From Limnanthes douglasii subsp. nivea (Eukaryota; Streptophyta; Magnoliopsida; Brassicales; Limnanthaceae): DNA of 64,000 bases. Under the pieces are notes generated by a model, which was not told the DNA's origin, searched no databases, and was given only the letters and a program-made list of their open reading frames with translations. Location of the stretch: the NCBI GenBank assembly GCA_036936605.1, contig JAUPFV010000001.1, positions 314,046,809 to 314,110,808 on the forward strand. Direction: 5' to 3'. The position numbers and the translations under genes are program-made. This document shows, piece after piece, positions 24,470 to 35,362 of this stretch (position 1 is its first letter; each line of letters begins with the position of its first letter).

Positions 24470-25888
24470 GATAACACCTACAAGGTAATACGAGGTGTCG
24501 TTGTTTGACGTTATTGGAGCCACTTGTACCAGTATGACTTTCCATATTGGATTTGCATTCATATCTGCAGAGAAAGTTGACAATTATCAATGGGGATGAG
24601 AATGTTTGCAATCGTTGATGGTAACTAAGTCCATCAAACAACCGTTTATTATTTTAATGGATATAAACATAGCATTGGTAAAATTTCTCTAAGAAATGTA
24701 CCCTAGTGCAACCCACTTGTTATGTTGATGGAACATTAAAATGAGTGTCATGGAGAAAACAAAAAAAATTATGAATGATAAAGATGCATTGAAGAATTTT
24801 TTACGTGTGTGGAATAATATGATATTGTCGAAGACGAAACTCACATTCAATAACTATTAGTCTGAAATACTATGTAACTTCAAAAATATTATCCAAAATA
24901 AATCGAATTCACCAAAAATTTGTTAGAGCGCTCATTCCACCCTTAAGTTTATCACTTGGAAAACTAACAAGTTCTTGCATTTCGGTAACCAGACCATTAA
25001 CCGTATAAAGAACACTCATTTCACCCTTAAGTATTTCTTTGGTAGGAGCAAATATAACTTTGAGTTGTTTTGGATTAAGTTGCATCGTTTGCTCATATTG
25101 TAACACAATGTAATTAGAAAATCATTTGAAAAGAGTCGACTTATAGTCTAATATAAATTTGCAGACACGGTGTACATCGAGCTCAACGGTAACGTCTCTC
25201 ATGTTGCTTTAGAATGTTTTTGCTGATAAAGTAGAATGTGACCAAATAATGAAAGTTTTGGACAGAAAAAATTGCACTTGTGTTATACGAACTACGCATA
25301 GTATGCTGTGTTCGCATGATATATTCAAATTTTCAAGAAAAGACATAGCGGTGCCTTTAGAATCTTTTAACAATCATTGGAAGAGGTTAAATATAGTTTT
25401 ATGTACTAATTTAACGATGAAACATATATATTGAAAGGTGAATCACGCATAAAACATGTGTACGAGAAATTGTTCGCCATAGTATATCCAAAAATATCTT
25501 CATTGTAGAGCATGTAGATAAATTAAAACTACTTGGTTGTCCAACTGTGAAAAGTAAATTACCTCTTGTTGCATATGCATCATCCATTAAACGAGATAAA
25601 CCATATCATGAACATTTGTTAGATTTGGAGACAGCGAGTGCACCACTGCTAGATAAATATTTCAAAACTTCATCGATCACTTGCGGAGAAGGAGTAGAAC
25701 TCCGCCATTCAAAATTCAGAGAGAGAGGAGTTCCTATACAAGCAAGTGGTAATATATATCATCTCAACAAACCTTATATAGTGGAACCATCATTTGGAAC
25801 TCGTACAATGCATTCGCTATCAAGTGGAATGGTTAGTTGTAGCTCAAATGGTTTGACGCCTTCTAAATTAATATTTCTTGATCCATAA
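24470..25888 (+). pseudogene. MULE transposase pseudogene, copy B
   Basis: The same transposase as copy A but longer. It shows IGATCTSMTFHIGFAFISAE near 24510, then DNYQW, a YPSATHLLC block near 24703, FITWKTNKFLHFGNQTINRI near 24950, and at 25249-25330 a SWIM-type zinc finger, CTCVIRTTHSMLCSHDI (C-x-C...C-x-H), followed by the IAVPLESFNNHW motif that follows it in FAR1/MULE proteins. A 113-codon frame at 25547-25888 is the C-terminal extension, matched in copy A. Many stops and shifts; not functional. The SWIM finger binds DNA or partners in the family. Confidence 0.75.
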
Positions 25889-25939
25889 ATTTACTTAAAA
25901 TAATTCCTTATCTTTTATAGAATTTTTATAACTAAGATC

Positions 25940-26225
25940 AACGATATAAAAGTTGATAGCCATTACGACTATCAATCAATTGTGTTTCGCTTACACAGAA
26001 TAAAAAAAATTGATGGAAGTTGATTCGGAAAGCCCTTTAGCACGAGCTTATGGATTCTATTACTGTTTACATGAAGATATTTAGTGGTATTGATGAGTTA
26101 CTAATAACATGTAAAATAATCTGAAAAGCTTACTTACATGCGTATTTTGGAAACCTAAAGGTTGGGAATTATCGATTATATCTTGTTGTAAGAGATATAA
26201 AGAGATTAAAAAACATAGTAACAAA
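25940..26225 (+). pseudogene. Possible decayed OTU-like cysteine protease domain of MULE copy B
   Basis: Downstream of the transposase, scattered frames (VDSHYDYQSIVFRL, then KKLMEVDSESPLARAY...FYYC, then TYMRILE) resemble in order the D-G-N-C-G-x-R-A-x-A catalytic loop and following helices of the OTU-like domain found at the C-terminus of some plant MULE/FAR1-type proteins. The expected catalytic Cys position reads Tyr. There are several stops. The resemblance is weak and based on spacing as much as identity; it could be unrelated noncoding DNA. Confidence 0.3.
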
Positions 26226-26446
26226 CTGACCAATTGAAGTGAACTCATTTAATATATGTTCATTTTTGTTTGATACTATTTGTTATTGTAATCTATCTAT
26301 GCTAAAGATTTTTTTTTTAATATTTAGATTGATGTTGTTGTGCTAAAAATTTGAAAATGTCCTACTTAAACAGATAAAATTTAACGATAATCTGACGCTA
26401 TGTAATCTTTACAGTGATGGTATATAATCTGTAATCAAACTAAAGA

Positions 26447-27810
26447 AAACCCATAAAACAAATTCATTGTACCGAAAATGCAGAATTGTTATACCGTCGT
26501 TACTATACTACACCGTAGTATGGAAATTCTATAACGATGATTTCGATACTTTTTACCTAGCGGTATAACGATTATGTACTGCGAGTATTGAGTTCATAAA
26601 GAAACTAAAGAAAAGCCACAAAATAATTCAGTGTACACGTGGTGTGGAATTATTCTACCGATGGTACGATACTACACCGCGATATAGAATTTCCATACTG
26701 GCGGTAGCAATATCGGCGGTAGCCAATCTATTGCCCGTAAATAGTGTAATTTTTTAAAGTCTATAAAACTATCTAACTATATCGGCTGTGTGAGAGTGTT
26801 AAACCATTAATACGATATTACACTGCCGATATGGAATTTTCATTGCCGGTATTATACCAGTGGTATGAAATCTCTACACCATCAATTATATTTTAAAATA
26901 TAAGTTAAGAAAACCTACAAAACTGTCTAACCATACCAACTGTGTAGAATTGGTATACCGTCTGTACGATACTACACCGCTAGTATGGAATTTATATATC
27001 GATGGTGCATATGTCATACCGGTGGTATGAAATATTTATATCGCTTGTATATAGTTTTAAAAAAACTTATAAAACCCACAAAACTATCTAACTATATCGG
27101 CTGTGTGAGAGTGTTAAACCATTAATACGATATTACACTGCCGATATGGAATTTTCATTGCCGGTATTATACCAGCGGTATGCAATCTCTACACCATGAA
27201 TTATAGTTTAAAAAATAAGTTAAGAAAACCCAAAAAACTGTCTAACCATACCAACTGTGTAGAATTGGTATACCGTCGGTTCGATACTACATCGCTAGTA
27301 TGGAATTTATATATTGATGGTGCTTATGTTATACCGGTGGTATGAAATCTTTATATCGCTTATAGTTTAAAAAAACTTATAAAACCCACAAAACTATCTA
27401 ACTATATCGGCTGTGTGAGAGTGTTAAACCATTAATACGATATTGCACTGCCGATATGAAATTTTCATTGCCGGTATTATACCAGCGGTATGCAATCTCG
27501 AAACCATCAATTATAGTTCAAAAAATAAGTTAAGAAAACTCACAAAACTGTCTAACCATACCAACGGTATAAAATTGGTATACCGTCGGTACGATACTAC
27601 ACCGCTAGTATGGAATTTATATATCGATGGTGCCTATGTTATACTGGTGGTATGAAATCTTTATATCTCTTGTATATAGTTTAAAAAAACTTATAAAATC
27701 CACAAAACTATCTAACAATACCGCTGGTGCAGAATTGTCATACCACCGATACGATAATATACCTCAAGGTACAAAATTTCTACACCACCGTTATAGTCCT
27801 GCAATTTTGA
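26447..27810 (+). repeat. Tandem array, ~155-bp monomers with ~312-bp dimer order
   Basis: Nine head-to-tail monomers begin near 26447, 26607, 26767, 26930, 27082, 27236, 27391, 27547 and 27706. From 26767 on, two types alternate: one with ATCTAACTATATCGGCTGTG and one with GTCTAACCATACCAAC. The same type recurs every 310-315 bases at much higher identity than neighbouring monomers share. Each monomer holds several short dyads such as TACCGGTGGTA. It lies between the copy B transposase and its PMD gene. Confidence 0.85.
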
Positions 27811-28019
27811 AAAACATTTTCCTAACGTTTTTGTACCATCACACACTTGTGTGGCTAATAAAAACACAAAATAATATACACAATACATAAAGAACAACGA
27901 CAACATAAAAAACAACAACATCAAATACTAAAATAATATCATCAAATACAAAATTCATATCAAAATGGTCTTAGGTACATAAAAAAACAACCTTAAACCT
28001 AAAATAACATCATTTTATG

Positions 28020-28658
28020 CCTACGAAAACATACAAAGTATCAAAATACCTAAGTTGATTAAGAGGCAAGGAGCGGTGATTTGCATTACTATATTGCGAA
28101 ATTCTTTATTTTTTCCTCGTTACATGTTTGATTGTATCAATTACCTCTAATTCCGTATCTTAATAAGAACATTAGAAGTTATGATGTACCATCAAGACCT
28201 CTTCACATAAACATCATACTGAGACGTATTCGTTTGCGGTTTCTGACAATAAGACATGTCATATGGTTTATAACAAGTAAATGGTCACGCTATTGTTCCC
28301 AAATTTGTGACCGAATATGACATCGGTTCTGGTCTCTTTTCTTAATAACCGTTATAGGCTCTTGAGGTTCCACCTATTTCTCGTGGATCCAACCGAACTA
28401 CCGCATCACTGGATCCAACATATATTCTTCAATCGTAAAAATATTCAAATCCGATCGCGATAGAACCCCATTTTTTATACCACAAAGCTCTCCTTAATGT
28501 TCATATGTTGCTGGAATATCACCTACAAATAAATATGAAAAACTAAGTAAGGACTTCACGACAGTATTTTTTCGGTCAAACATTGGTACCTGTAAAGTTC
28601 TTAGGAAACTAGATAACAAGCTTCAGATTGGATATAATATAATGGTTATTCACCTGAA
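28020..28658 (-). pseudogene. PMD pseudogene, copy B, part 2 (left of gypsy-1)
   Basis: The downstream part of the minus-strand plant mobile domain gene whose upstream part lies at 39541-40620. Gypsy-1 splits it exactly at the TGCGT duplication. The segment 28280-28480 aligns with 24170-24340 of copy A (the ATCCAAC...TGGATCCA region and following bases). Stops interrupt every frame. Before gypsy-1 arrived, the PMD gene would have run about 1.7 kb or more, converging on the transposase across the tandem array. Confidence 0.55.
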
Positions 28659-28663
28659 TGCGT
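28659..28663 (+). repeat. Gypsy-1 target-site duplication, left
   Basis: TGCGT immediately before the 5' LTR, repeated at 39541-39545 immediately after the 3' LTR. Five bases is the usual length for plant gypsy integration. Confidence 0.95.
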
Positions 28664-28992
28664 TGATGAGGGCGGAATTCGCCGATTTAAGTCATAGAGG
28701 TAAAAACACAATAAATAATACTTGATATAGCTGATAGAGTGTTCAGAGTCCTTCGAGGACCAATGTGCAAAGATAAAAGTAGGTGAGGGGCCTCATTGAT
28801 ATGTGATGAACGGCCCACTAAGAGCTTAAATGGGTCCGCCTTATTTTAGTATAAAAGGGTGACCCACTTGCCTGAAAAGGGGCATTGAATATTATTTCTA
28901 CGAATCTTCCTTTATCTCTCTACACTTTCTCTCTCTAGTCACATCTGGCACAAGATCCTAAATATATTCCCTAAACAACTATTGACTCATCA
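28664..28992 (+). repeat. Gypsy-1 5' LTR
   Basis: 329 bases from TGATGAGGGC to GACTCATCA. The element promoter is seen as TATAAAAG at 28850-28857, with a CT-rich stretch downstream. It differs from the 3' LTR at one base. Confidence 0.97.
28850..28857 (+). promoter_or_regulatory. TATA box of gypsy-1 sense transcript
   Basis: TATAAAAG in the 5' LTR. The genomic RNA would start about 30 bases downstream, in or near the GGTGACCC stretch. The 3' LTR has the same box at 39398-39405. Confidence 0.7.
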
Positions 28993-28993
28993 T

Positions 28994-29010
28994 TGGCGCC
29001 GTCTGTGGGA
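28994..29010 (+). other. Gypsy-1 primer-binding site
   Basis: TGGCGCCGTCTGTGGGA starts two bases after the 5' LTR, a form common in plant Tat/Athila-type elements, where a host tRNA 3' end primes minus-strand synthesis. Confidence 0.85.
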
Positions 29011-29062
29011 ACAGTGATACCGAAAAGGAATCTTTTGTTCTTTGAAAATCAGATTTTTCGGG

Positions 29063-31257
29063 ATGAACAGCGAAGCGGCAATAGAGAGGAACGGTAGAGA
29101 AGTCGTCCGAGCCGTCTCTGGTTCGCAAGGCGTAGGAGTCCCCGGTCGGGAATGACACTACGGACGAGACAAGCGGTCAACTTTGATAATGACCCGAAAG
29201 CAACTCCTCGAGGACATTGCTCGGTTAGAAGAAGAAAGGGAGCGGGCATTGAGCGAGAAGAGAGCCCGGTAAGGAAATTGCAAAGAGCCCATCCTGGAGG
29301 ATCGGGGGACAGCTGGCCAAGGCAACGATCCGCGAATAGAGGCCCGACCTGTTAGGTACTACAGGGACTCTCTCCCCGACGACGAAGAAGCTGCTAGGAT
29401 TCGTCGGGACCCTGAGAACCTTCGGGCCATGACATCAGACTACCCCTCAGACGATTCGTCGGGCAAAGAATACCTACGGCGGGAAAGAGTTCAACGAACG
29501 CAAAAGAATCGATCCCGACGCCTTCGAGGATCCAGGGCGGACCCTCTGCAGTATAAGAAGGGCGGCACCGATAAGCCGACCCCGGTATCCTTTGGGAAAG
29601 AAGAAATGCATACCGCCAGTCGCGGAGAACGGGAAATATTACCACCAGTTCCGTGGCAACCATCGAATAGCCAAAACCATGGTTACAGAACCAGTAGCCA
29701 ATTCGTCAGCCCGGGAGTCGAGGGACTCTATGGAATTAGGACCGAGGGTCTTGGGGGAGGAGCATGTGAGCTCGGAGTCAATTGGAGGGCCTCCCCTTTG
29801 TCCGATGAGATATTAGCGGGACAACTCCCGAGGAGATTTGAAATTTCTAAGCTGGAAAAATACGACGGGAAAAAGGACCCGGATAACCATTTGGAGGCCT
29901 TCAAAAACTTCATGCTAAGCTTCGACAACGATGACAAGCTCCTGTGTAGAGCATTCTCTATGACTTTCAAGGACAGGGCTTCTAAGTGGTACAACCGCTT
30001 GCCGCAGGGTTGCATTCGGAACTTCGGAACTTTCTGGACGATATTCAGGCAACACTTCGTGGGAAGTAAGAGTTTTCGCGCCAACGGAGATACTATCATG
30101 AATTGCAGGCAGAAGCTGGGGAGAGCCTCAGAGAATACACCAGGCGGTTCATCGATGCGAAAACCGACCTGGACCATTGCGAAGAGAACGTGGCTCTAAC
30201 GGCATTTCGCTTGGGCTTACTTCCGGGGCCGATGAAGCAAGCCGTGACAAAGAAGCAAGCATTTACTTTTTCCGCGCTTCTGGCACATATAGAGAAGCAG
30301 ATATTAATCGAAGAAACAGAAGCGTCTGGGTTGGAAGCACAGATCCAGCAAAGTGCCCAAGCGTCGGTCGTAATAAGGCAGGGCTCCCGGTCAGATTACG
30401 CCAGGTCGGCCCAACCAGTTAACACGATTCACCCAAGCCCACCTGTGTTGACCAGACCTCCGACCTCGTCCGGTCTGAAACCAAAACAAACTGGACAGAC
30501 GGTTTCTCGACCCATGTCTAACAAATGGACACGACCCGCCTACTTCGCGGACCTGACGGAGTGTGTGTCATCGATCTACGAAAAAACCAAGAAGAGCGGG
30601 ATGTACCGAAGACTTTTTCCCATCCCGACGCCCCGGGAGCAAAGGAATAACCGCTATTGCCGCTACCACGAAGACGTCGGGCACGACACGAAGGATTGCA
30701 TAGCCTTGAAGAAGGAAATACAGATGCTCATAGAGCATGGGAACCTGTTGGAATATGTAAAGAAGGCACAGCAGGGCACGACCTCGAAAGAAGTAGTTAT
30801 CGTACCGAAACCAGAGACAACCATGGCCATTTCGGAGGTGACCGACCACCTCGACTTTTCCGTTGAATACCTCGATCCCGAAGCGAATCGCAACATCATC
30901 GGGATCATTGAGGAGGAGGCAGAAGAGAGCGTCGATAGCGTGCGTGGTCTTTGTGAATTTTTCGAGTCATTAACCATCTTCGGGGGAGATTCTATGGCAG
31001 GAGTCATGCACTCATCCAGGAAAAGACATACAGTCAATCTAACCCCTCAGCTGGAGACCCGAACTTGCTTCAAAACCAGAAGTGTCCCTTCCCCGATCTT
31101 GTACTCCGACGACACAGAAGCTAACCGCAATACTATCGGAATCATTGAGGAAGAAGTTGAGGAGAGCGTCGGTAAAGTGCGAGGCCTTTGTGATCTTTTT
31201 GAGTCCTTGACAATCTTCGGGGGGGGACTCAATGGCGGGAGTCACGCATTCTTATAG
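29063..31257 (+). pseudogene. Gypsy-1 gag, broken
   Basis: The structural protein that packages the RNA. An ATG at 29063 is in frame with the long open stretch from 29429, but TGA at 29153 and TAA at 29270 interrupt. The retrotransposon gag domain follows (KYDGKKDPDNHLEAFKNFM, then WYNRLPQGCI). Near 30105 the reading shifts by -1, and the domain continues with GESLREYTRRF to 31257. A zinc-knuckle-like motif CRYHEDVGHDTKDC (C-x3-H-x4-H-x4-C) lies near 30658. The end of this frame contains the first unit and part of the second unit of a 237-base duplication, and an 8-G run at 31219 shifts the frame again. The -1 site could in principle be a recoding site, but the upstream stops argue for plain decay. 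Confidence 0.85.
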
Positions 31258-31353
31258 GAAAAGGCACATCGTCAATTTAACCACCCAGCTGGAAGCCAGA
31301 ACTTGCTTCCAAACCAGAAGCGCCCCCTCGCCGATTTTGCATTTCGACGACGA
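30880..31353 (+). repeat. 237-bp in-frame tandem duplication at the gag-protease junction
   Basis: The segment beginning GAAGCGAATCGCAACATCAT (30880) recurs, diverged, from 31117. At protein level both units read EANRN-x-IGIIEEE, then FESLTIFGG and RKRH-x-VNLT-x-QLE. Gypsy-2 has a single copy of this segment (56265-56410), so the duplication is particular to the gypsy-1 lineage. Confidence 0.85.
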
Positions 31354-31717
31354 CATGAGGGACATAGCCGGACCGCATGAGGATGCCATTGTGATCGGGG
31401 CGGCAATCGCGAGAGAGGAGGTTCGGCGCATCTTGGTAGATACCGGGAGTTCGGCCAATATCATCTTCGCGTCTACTTTTGCCAAGTTCAGAACACGGCC
31501 AGTGATTGCGCGATCCGATCGCACCATTGTCGGGTTTACAGGGTCAGCAGCCGACGCGATAGGAGAGTTCGAGGGCGTGGTTCAGTTAGGTCGCGGTCCA
31601 TTTAAAAAGGAGGTCACGGTTCTGTTTGTGGTAGTGGACGCGCCGGCCTCGCACAACGCCATTCTGGGCCGGTCTTGGATATCGCGCATGCATGCTGTGA
31701 CTTCTACAATTCATTAA
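31232..31717 (+). pseudogene. Gypsy-1 aspartic protease, truncated by a stop
   Basis: Retropepsin that would cut the polyprotein. The active-site motif ILVDTGSSANII (DTGS) lies near 31434 and the C-terminal ILGRSWI motif near 31660, giving a full-size protease core. It begins in the second duplication unit after the frameshift at 31219, and it is cut from RT by TAA at 31715, where related elements have a glutamine codon (consistent with C to T). Further in-frame stops follow at 31841 and 31997 before the RT frame reopens. Confidence 0.85.
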
Positions 31718-32002
31718 TGTGTAAAGTACGTGGTTGGGAACAACGTAGGAGTAGTCCGGAGCAGCCAGAAAGCGGCGCGGGAATGTTACCGAGCTGCATT
31801 GGCACCAAAGAAAGACCAAGAGATGTTTCCAGCTCAAGAATAGCAATTAAGGGGGATCCCCCCGGGATCACAACCGGTGGATGACCCCCGGGAGGCCCCA
31901 AGTCTTTTGACAACAGACGAAGAATGTGAGCTGCATCATTTTGCAGCAGGAAAATATCTGCGGGTCGGGGTAAACCTCTTACCGACCCTAAGGGAATAGC
32001 TA

Positions 32003-33220
32003 TTGATCCTCCTCCGGGAGAACCTAGACTTGTTTGCATGGTGCTCGGGGGATGTCACGGGGGTACCAGAATCTTTCGCGATTCACAAGTTGACCATCAA
32101 CAGAAATGTCAGACCAATCGTTCAAAAGCGTCGGGCTTTTTCCCCCGAAAAGGCAGATGTAATTCTGCGGGAAGTTGAGAGGATGACCAGCATCGGGCAT
32201 ATCGAGGAAGCGAAATACCCTTTATGGATTTCTAACCCCGTTCTAGTAAAAAAGAAAAGCGGGAAATGGAGGATGTGTGTAGATTTTACCGATCTTAATC
32301 GGGCGTGCCAGAAGGACCCTTTCCCAATGCCGAGGATCGACCAGCTGGTGGATTCGACGTCGGGTAACAAACTATTGTCATTTATGGACGCCTATGCCGG
32401 TTACAATCAAATTAAGCTACACTCCGCGGACCAGGAAAATAACACGTTCATCACGGGTCGGGGACTATACTGCTACAAAGTGATGCCCTTGGGGCTGAAG
32501 AATGCCGGCGCGACATACCAAAGACTAGCCAACAGGACATTCGAAGATCAGATCGGGAGAAATATGGAAGTTTACATTGATGACATGTTGGTTAAGAGTG
32601 GGACCGATGTGTCCCACCTTGCCGATCTCAGGGAAACCTTTGGTAACCTACGGGGGATAAACCTTAAACTAAACCCGGAAAAATGTTCTTTTGGGGTCCG
32701 ATCAGGGAAGTTCTTGGGATTCCTCGTCAGTGAAAGAGGGATCGAAGCAGACCCTATCCAGCTCCGAGCTCTAGCCGACATAACTCCTCCCCGAAGTGTT
32801 AAGGAAGTCCAGATCCTGACCGGGCGTCTGGCCGCCCTAAATCGATTCATCTCTCGATAATCTGACAAATGCGCTCCGTTTTTTCAGGTCTTACGACAAG
32901 CGAGAAATTTCGTTTGGACTCCCGAATGTAACGAGGCATTTTTAGGGATCAAGGAATACCTATCGTCCCCGAACCGCCTCACTAAGCCTACTATGGGCGA
33001 TACGCTTTTCCTTTACATCACGGTCACGGACTATGCGGTCAGCGCGACACTTATCAGCGAGTCAGGGCCGGCTCCAACAGCGGTATATTTTGTGAGCAAA
33101 AGCTTGTTGGACGCCGAAACTCGGTATCTAAAATTGGAGAAAATGGCGCTGGCCCTAGTAACGGCAGCGCGGAAAATGCGCCCGTACTTCCAAGCTCACC
33201 CTATCGTCGTCCGCATATAA
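32003..33220 (+). pseudogene. Gypsy-1 reverse transcriptase and RNase H, with stops
   Basis: The polymerase that copies the RNA to DNA. It has W-x2-C-x-D-FTDLN, the FMDAYAGYNQI block (first catalytic Asp), the PLGLKNAGATYQR motif, and the catalytic YIDDMLVKS near 32575. A TAA at 32858 separates this from the first RNase H (32993-33220), which shows KSLLDAETRYLKLEK. TAA at 33218 and 33242 then interrupt before the second RNase H. All these pieces, from 31232 to 35143, are in one frame, so only stops and no shifts break pol here. As it stands, the copy cannot make a complete polymerase. Confidence 0.9.
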
Positions 33221-33253
33221 TTTCCACTTAAATATGTTTTCTAACGACCAGAC

Positions 33254-35143
33254 ATGTCCGGGAGAATATCCAAGTGGTCGGTAGAACTAGGGGACTTCGA
33301 CATCGAGTTTGAACCCCGAACAGCTATCAAAGGCCAGGTCTTGGCTGACTTTTTAGTCGAGTTCCACTCAGAACGACCCGAGCAGGAGGCGCCTTCCCAA
33401 GAAAAAACAAAGGGCGAATGGATCGTCCGTACCGATGGGGGAGCGAACGTTAGTGGTTGTGGAGCGGGGATACAAATCGTAGCTCCATCGGGCGTGAGCA
33501 TGCTCCAGGCCATCCGTTTTGGTTTTCATACTTCAAACAACGAAGCAGAATATGAGGCCGCTTTGGCAGGGTTACGATTGGCACAGGTGTGCGGGGCAAG
33601 ACAAGTACGCCTCATAAGCGGCTCCCAACTTTTAATAAACCAAGCCTCGGGGAGTGCGGAGGCTCGGAAGGAACATCTGGTACAATACCTAGCGGCTCTA
33701 AGAATTTTGGTTGCTTCTTTTGACAAAATCACCTATGAACATGTCCCAAGAAATGAAAACGCGGCAGCGGATTCCTTGGCAGCGATTTCCTGTTCTAGCA
33801 GTTATCCATGGGTGATAGAGCAAGAGAGCCCGTCCATTGTCAAACGCCATGAGTTGGACAACCGACCTGAAATCGCATGCCAGATCTCTTCGATCGCAAC
33901 CTCAGATTGGCGGCGAGGTATTATCTCTTTTCTGGCTGAGGGTCGGCTCCCCGACGACACCGCCTCGGCACGAAAATTGCGCAATAAAGCGCGGGGCTAC
34001 GTCCTTTTGGGGGACGTGCTATACAAGAAATCTTTTAACCGACCTCTGCTTCGATGTTTAGGCTTCCACGAATCTCAAGTAATTGTGTCTGAACTACATG
34101 ATGGCGAGGGCGCGGCCCACTGTGGGTATAAGGCTCTGATTAGGAGAATTTTTCTCGCGGGATTCTATTGGCCGACAATAACGGCAGACGCGCGACTCAT
34201 AGTAAAAACTTGTGATACGTGTGAACGGTTCGGGAACGCCATCAACGTACCTGCGTCTCCCCTAGAATCCATATCCGAAGGGCTGCCTTTTGACCGATGG
34301 GGAATCGACCTCGTCGGACCATTACCAATGGCTTCGGGAGGAAGGCAGACGATCGTCGTGGCGGTAGATTACTTCTCCAAGTGGGTCGAAGCCGAACCTT
34401 TATCTGCCACGAAGACCAAAGATATTATCAAGTTCATCTGGGCTAACATATGTTGCCGGTTCGGAGTACCGCAGAGGCTAACCATGGATAACGGGCCACA
34501 GTTTGATAGCGCGGAGATGAAAGCATTCTGCACCGCTCATAACATCCGACAATGCTTCTCTCCTCTGTTCCATCCTCAAGCCAATGGCCAGGTCGAAGTA
34601 ACAAACAGAACCATTCTGGATGGTCTCAGAAAGAACCTCGAGGGAAAGGCCGGAAAATGGCCTGATTACTTACAAGAAGTGTTATGGGCTTACCGAACCA
34701 CATCCCGCACGGCTACCCAAGAGTCGCCTTATGCTCTGGTATATGGTATGGACGCGGTCACCCCCGCGGAATCCATCTTTCCTTCTTTCAGGGTCGGAAC
34801 TTATCAGGAGGAGACGAATGACGACAGCCGGCGACTCGAGCTCGACCTCATAGAAGAGAAGCGCCATCGCGCCCATTTAAACTCTTTACATTACCAGACC
34901 CTAATGAGAAGTCGATACGCATCCAAAGTTCGCCGTCGGGAGTTTAAGGTCGGAGACAAGGTTCTGCGACGCGTTTTCCTTCACACAAAAGACAAGAGCC
35001 TCGGAAAGCTCGCCCCGAATCAGGAAGGACCCTACGAAATTGTCGAAAAAATCAAGAGCGGGACGTACCGCCTGCAGAATAGGCTCGGGCACCTTTTAAG
35101 GCTACCATGGAATATTGAACACTTGAAGTTGTATCTAGAATAA
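33254..35143 (+). CDS. Gypsy-1 plant-type RNase H and integrase, intact frame
   Basis: A 629-residue open frame, the longest uninterrupted part of pol. Residues about 50-190 form the extra archaeal/plant-type RNase H of Tat elements (IVRTDGGANVSGCGAG, then NNEAEYEAALAGL; catalytic D-E-D). The integrase follows: an HHCC zinc domain ending CDTC near residue 320, a DDE core with WGIDLVGPLP, TMDNGPQFD and HPQANGQVEV, then a GAYE-like C-terminal barrel (GKLAPNQEGPYEI). No chromodomain is visible, as expected for Tat. The frame is part of the pol polyprotein and its ATG is not a real initiation site. Because of upstream stops it would not be made as a normal fusion. Confidence 0.9.
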   Translation: MSGRISKWSVELGDFDIEFEPRTAIKGQVLADFLVEFHSERPEQEAPSQEKTKGEWIVRTDGGANVSGCGAGIQIVAPSGVSMLQAIRFGFHTSNNEAEYEAALAGLRLAQVCGARQVRLISGSQLLINQASGSAEARKEHLVQYLAALRILVASFDKITYEHVPRNENAAADSLAAISCSSSYPWVIEQESPSIVKRHELDNRPEIACQISSIATSDWRRGIISFLAEGRLPDDTASARKLRNKARGYVLLGDVLYKKSFNRPLLRCLGFHESQVIVSELHDGEGAAHCGYKALIRRIFLAGFYWPTITADARLIVKTCDTCERFGNAINVPASPLESISEGLPFDRWGIDLVGPLPMASGGRQTIVVAVDYFSKWVEAEPLSATKTKDIIKFIWANICCRFGVPQRLTMDNGPQFDSAEMKAFCTAHNIRQCFSPLFHPQANGQVEVTNRTILDGLRKNLEGKAGKWPDYLQEVLWAYRTTSRTATQESPYALVYGMDAVTPAESIFPSFRVGTYQEETNDDSRRLELDLIEEKRHRAHLNSLHYQTLMRSRYASKVRRREFKVGDKVLRRVFLHTKDKSLGKLAPNQEGPYEIVEKIKSGTYRLQNRLGHLLRLPWNIEHLKLYLE

Positions 35144-35210
35144 ATTTGTATTTCACATTGTATTCCACTTGGCTTAAATTTGTAAATGGTCGGGGATGCA
35201 CTCTTTCCTA

Positions 35211-35226
35211 CCTCGGTGGCGCGAGG
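35211..35226 (+). other. Conserved hairpin after gypsy-1 pol
   Basis: CCTCG-GTGGCG-CGAGG forms a 5-bp stem with a 6-base loop, preceded by CTCTTTCCTA and followed by AGGTTTTAACGAGGCAT. Gypsy-2 has the same arrangement at 60270-60285 with stem CCCTG/CGGGG, so one stem pair covaries (T-A to C-G), another becomes a T-G wobble, and the loop is unchanged. Confidence 0.75.
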
Positions 35227-35362
35227 AGGTTTTAACGAGGCATCAGCAAAACCCGACCCTCATTTATATTAATCAAAAAGTCTTTTGCCTTCCAAATATT
35301 AAATCGTTGCGACTTTGGATAGCTGACGAGCTGGACGTCGTCCGTTTCTGTTAATATCAATG

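Noticed and set aside
26447..27810. Possible CRISPR-like array
   Set aside because: This is plant nuclear DNA, monomers are about 155 bases with no unique spacers, and no cas-like genes exist; it is an ordinary tandem array.
30095..30115. Programmed -1 frameshift between two gag halves
   Set aside because: The shift falls inside a conserved gag domain, there is no clear slippery heptamer, gypsy-2 has no shift here, and other nulls lie upstream, so mutation is more likely.
29728..31037. Long minus-strand frames opposite gypsy-1 gag
   Set aside because: They mirror the GC-rich gag frame, lack domain matches, and have no promoter or counterpart in gypsy-2, unlike the antisense gene at 36034-38304.
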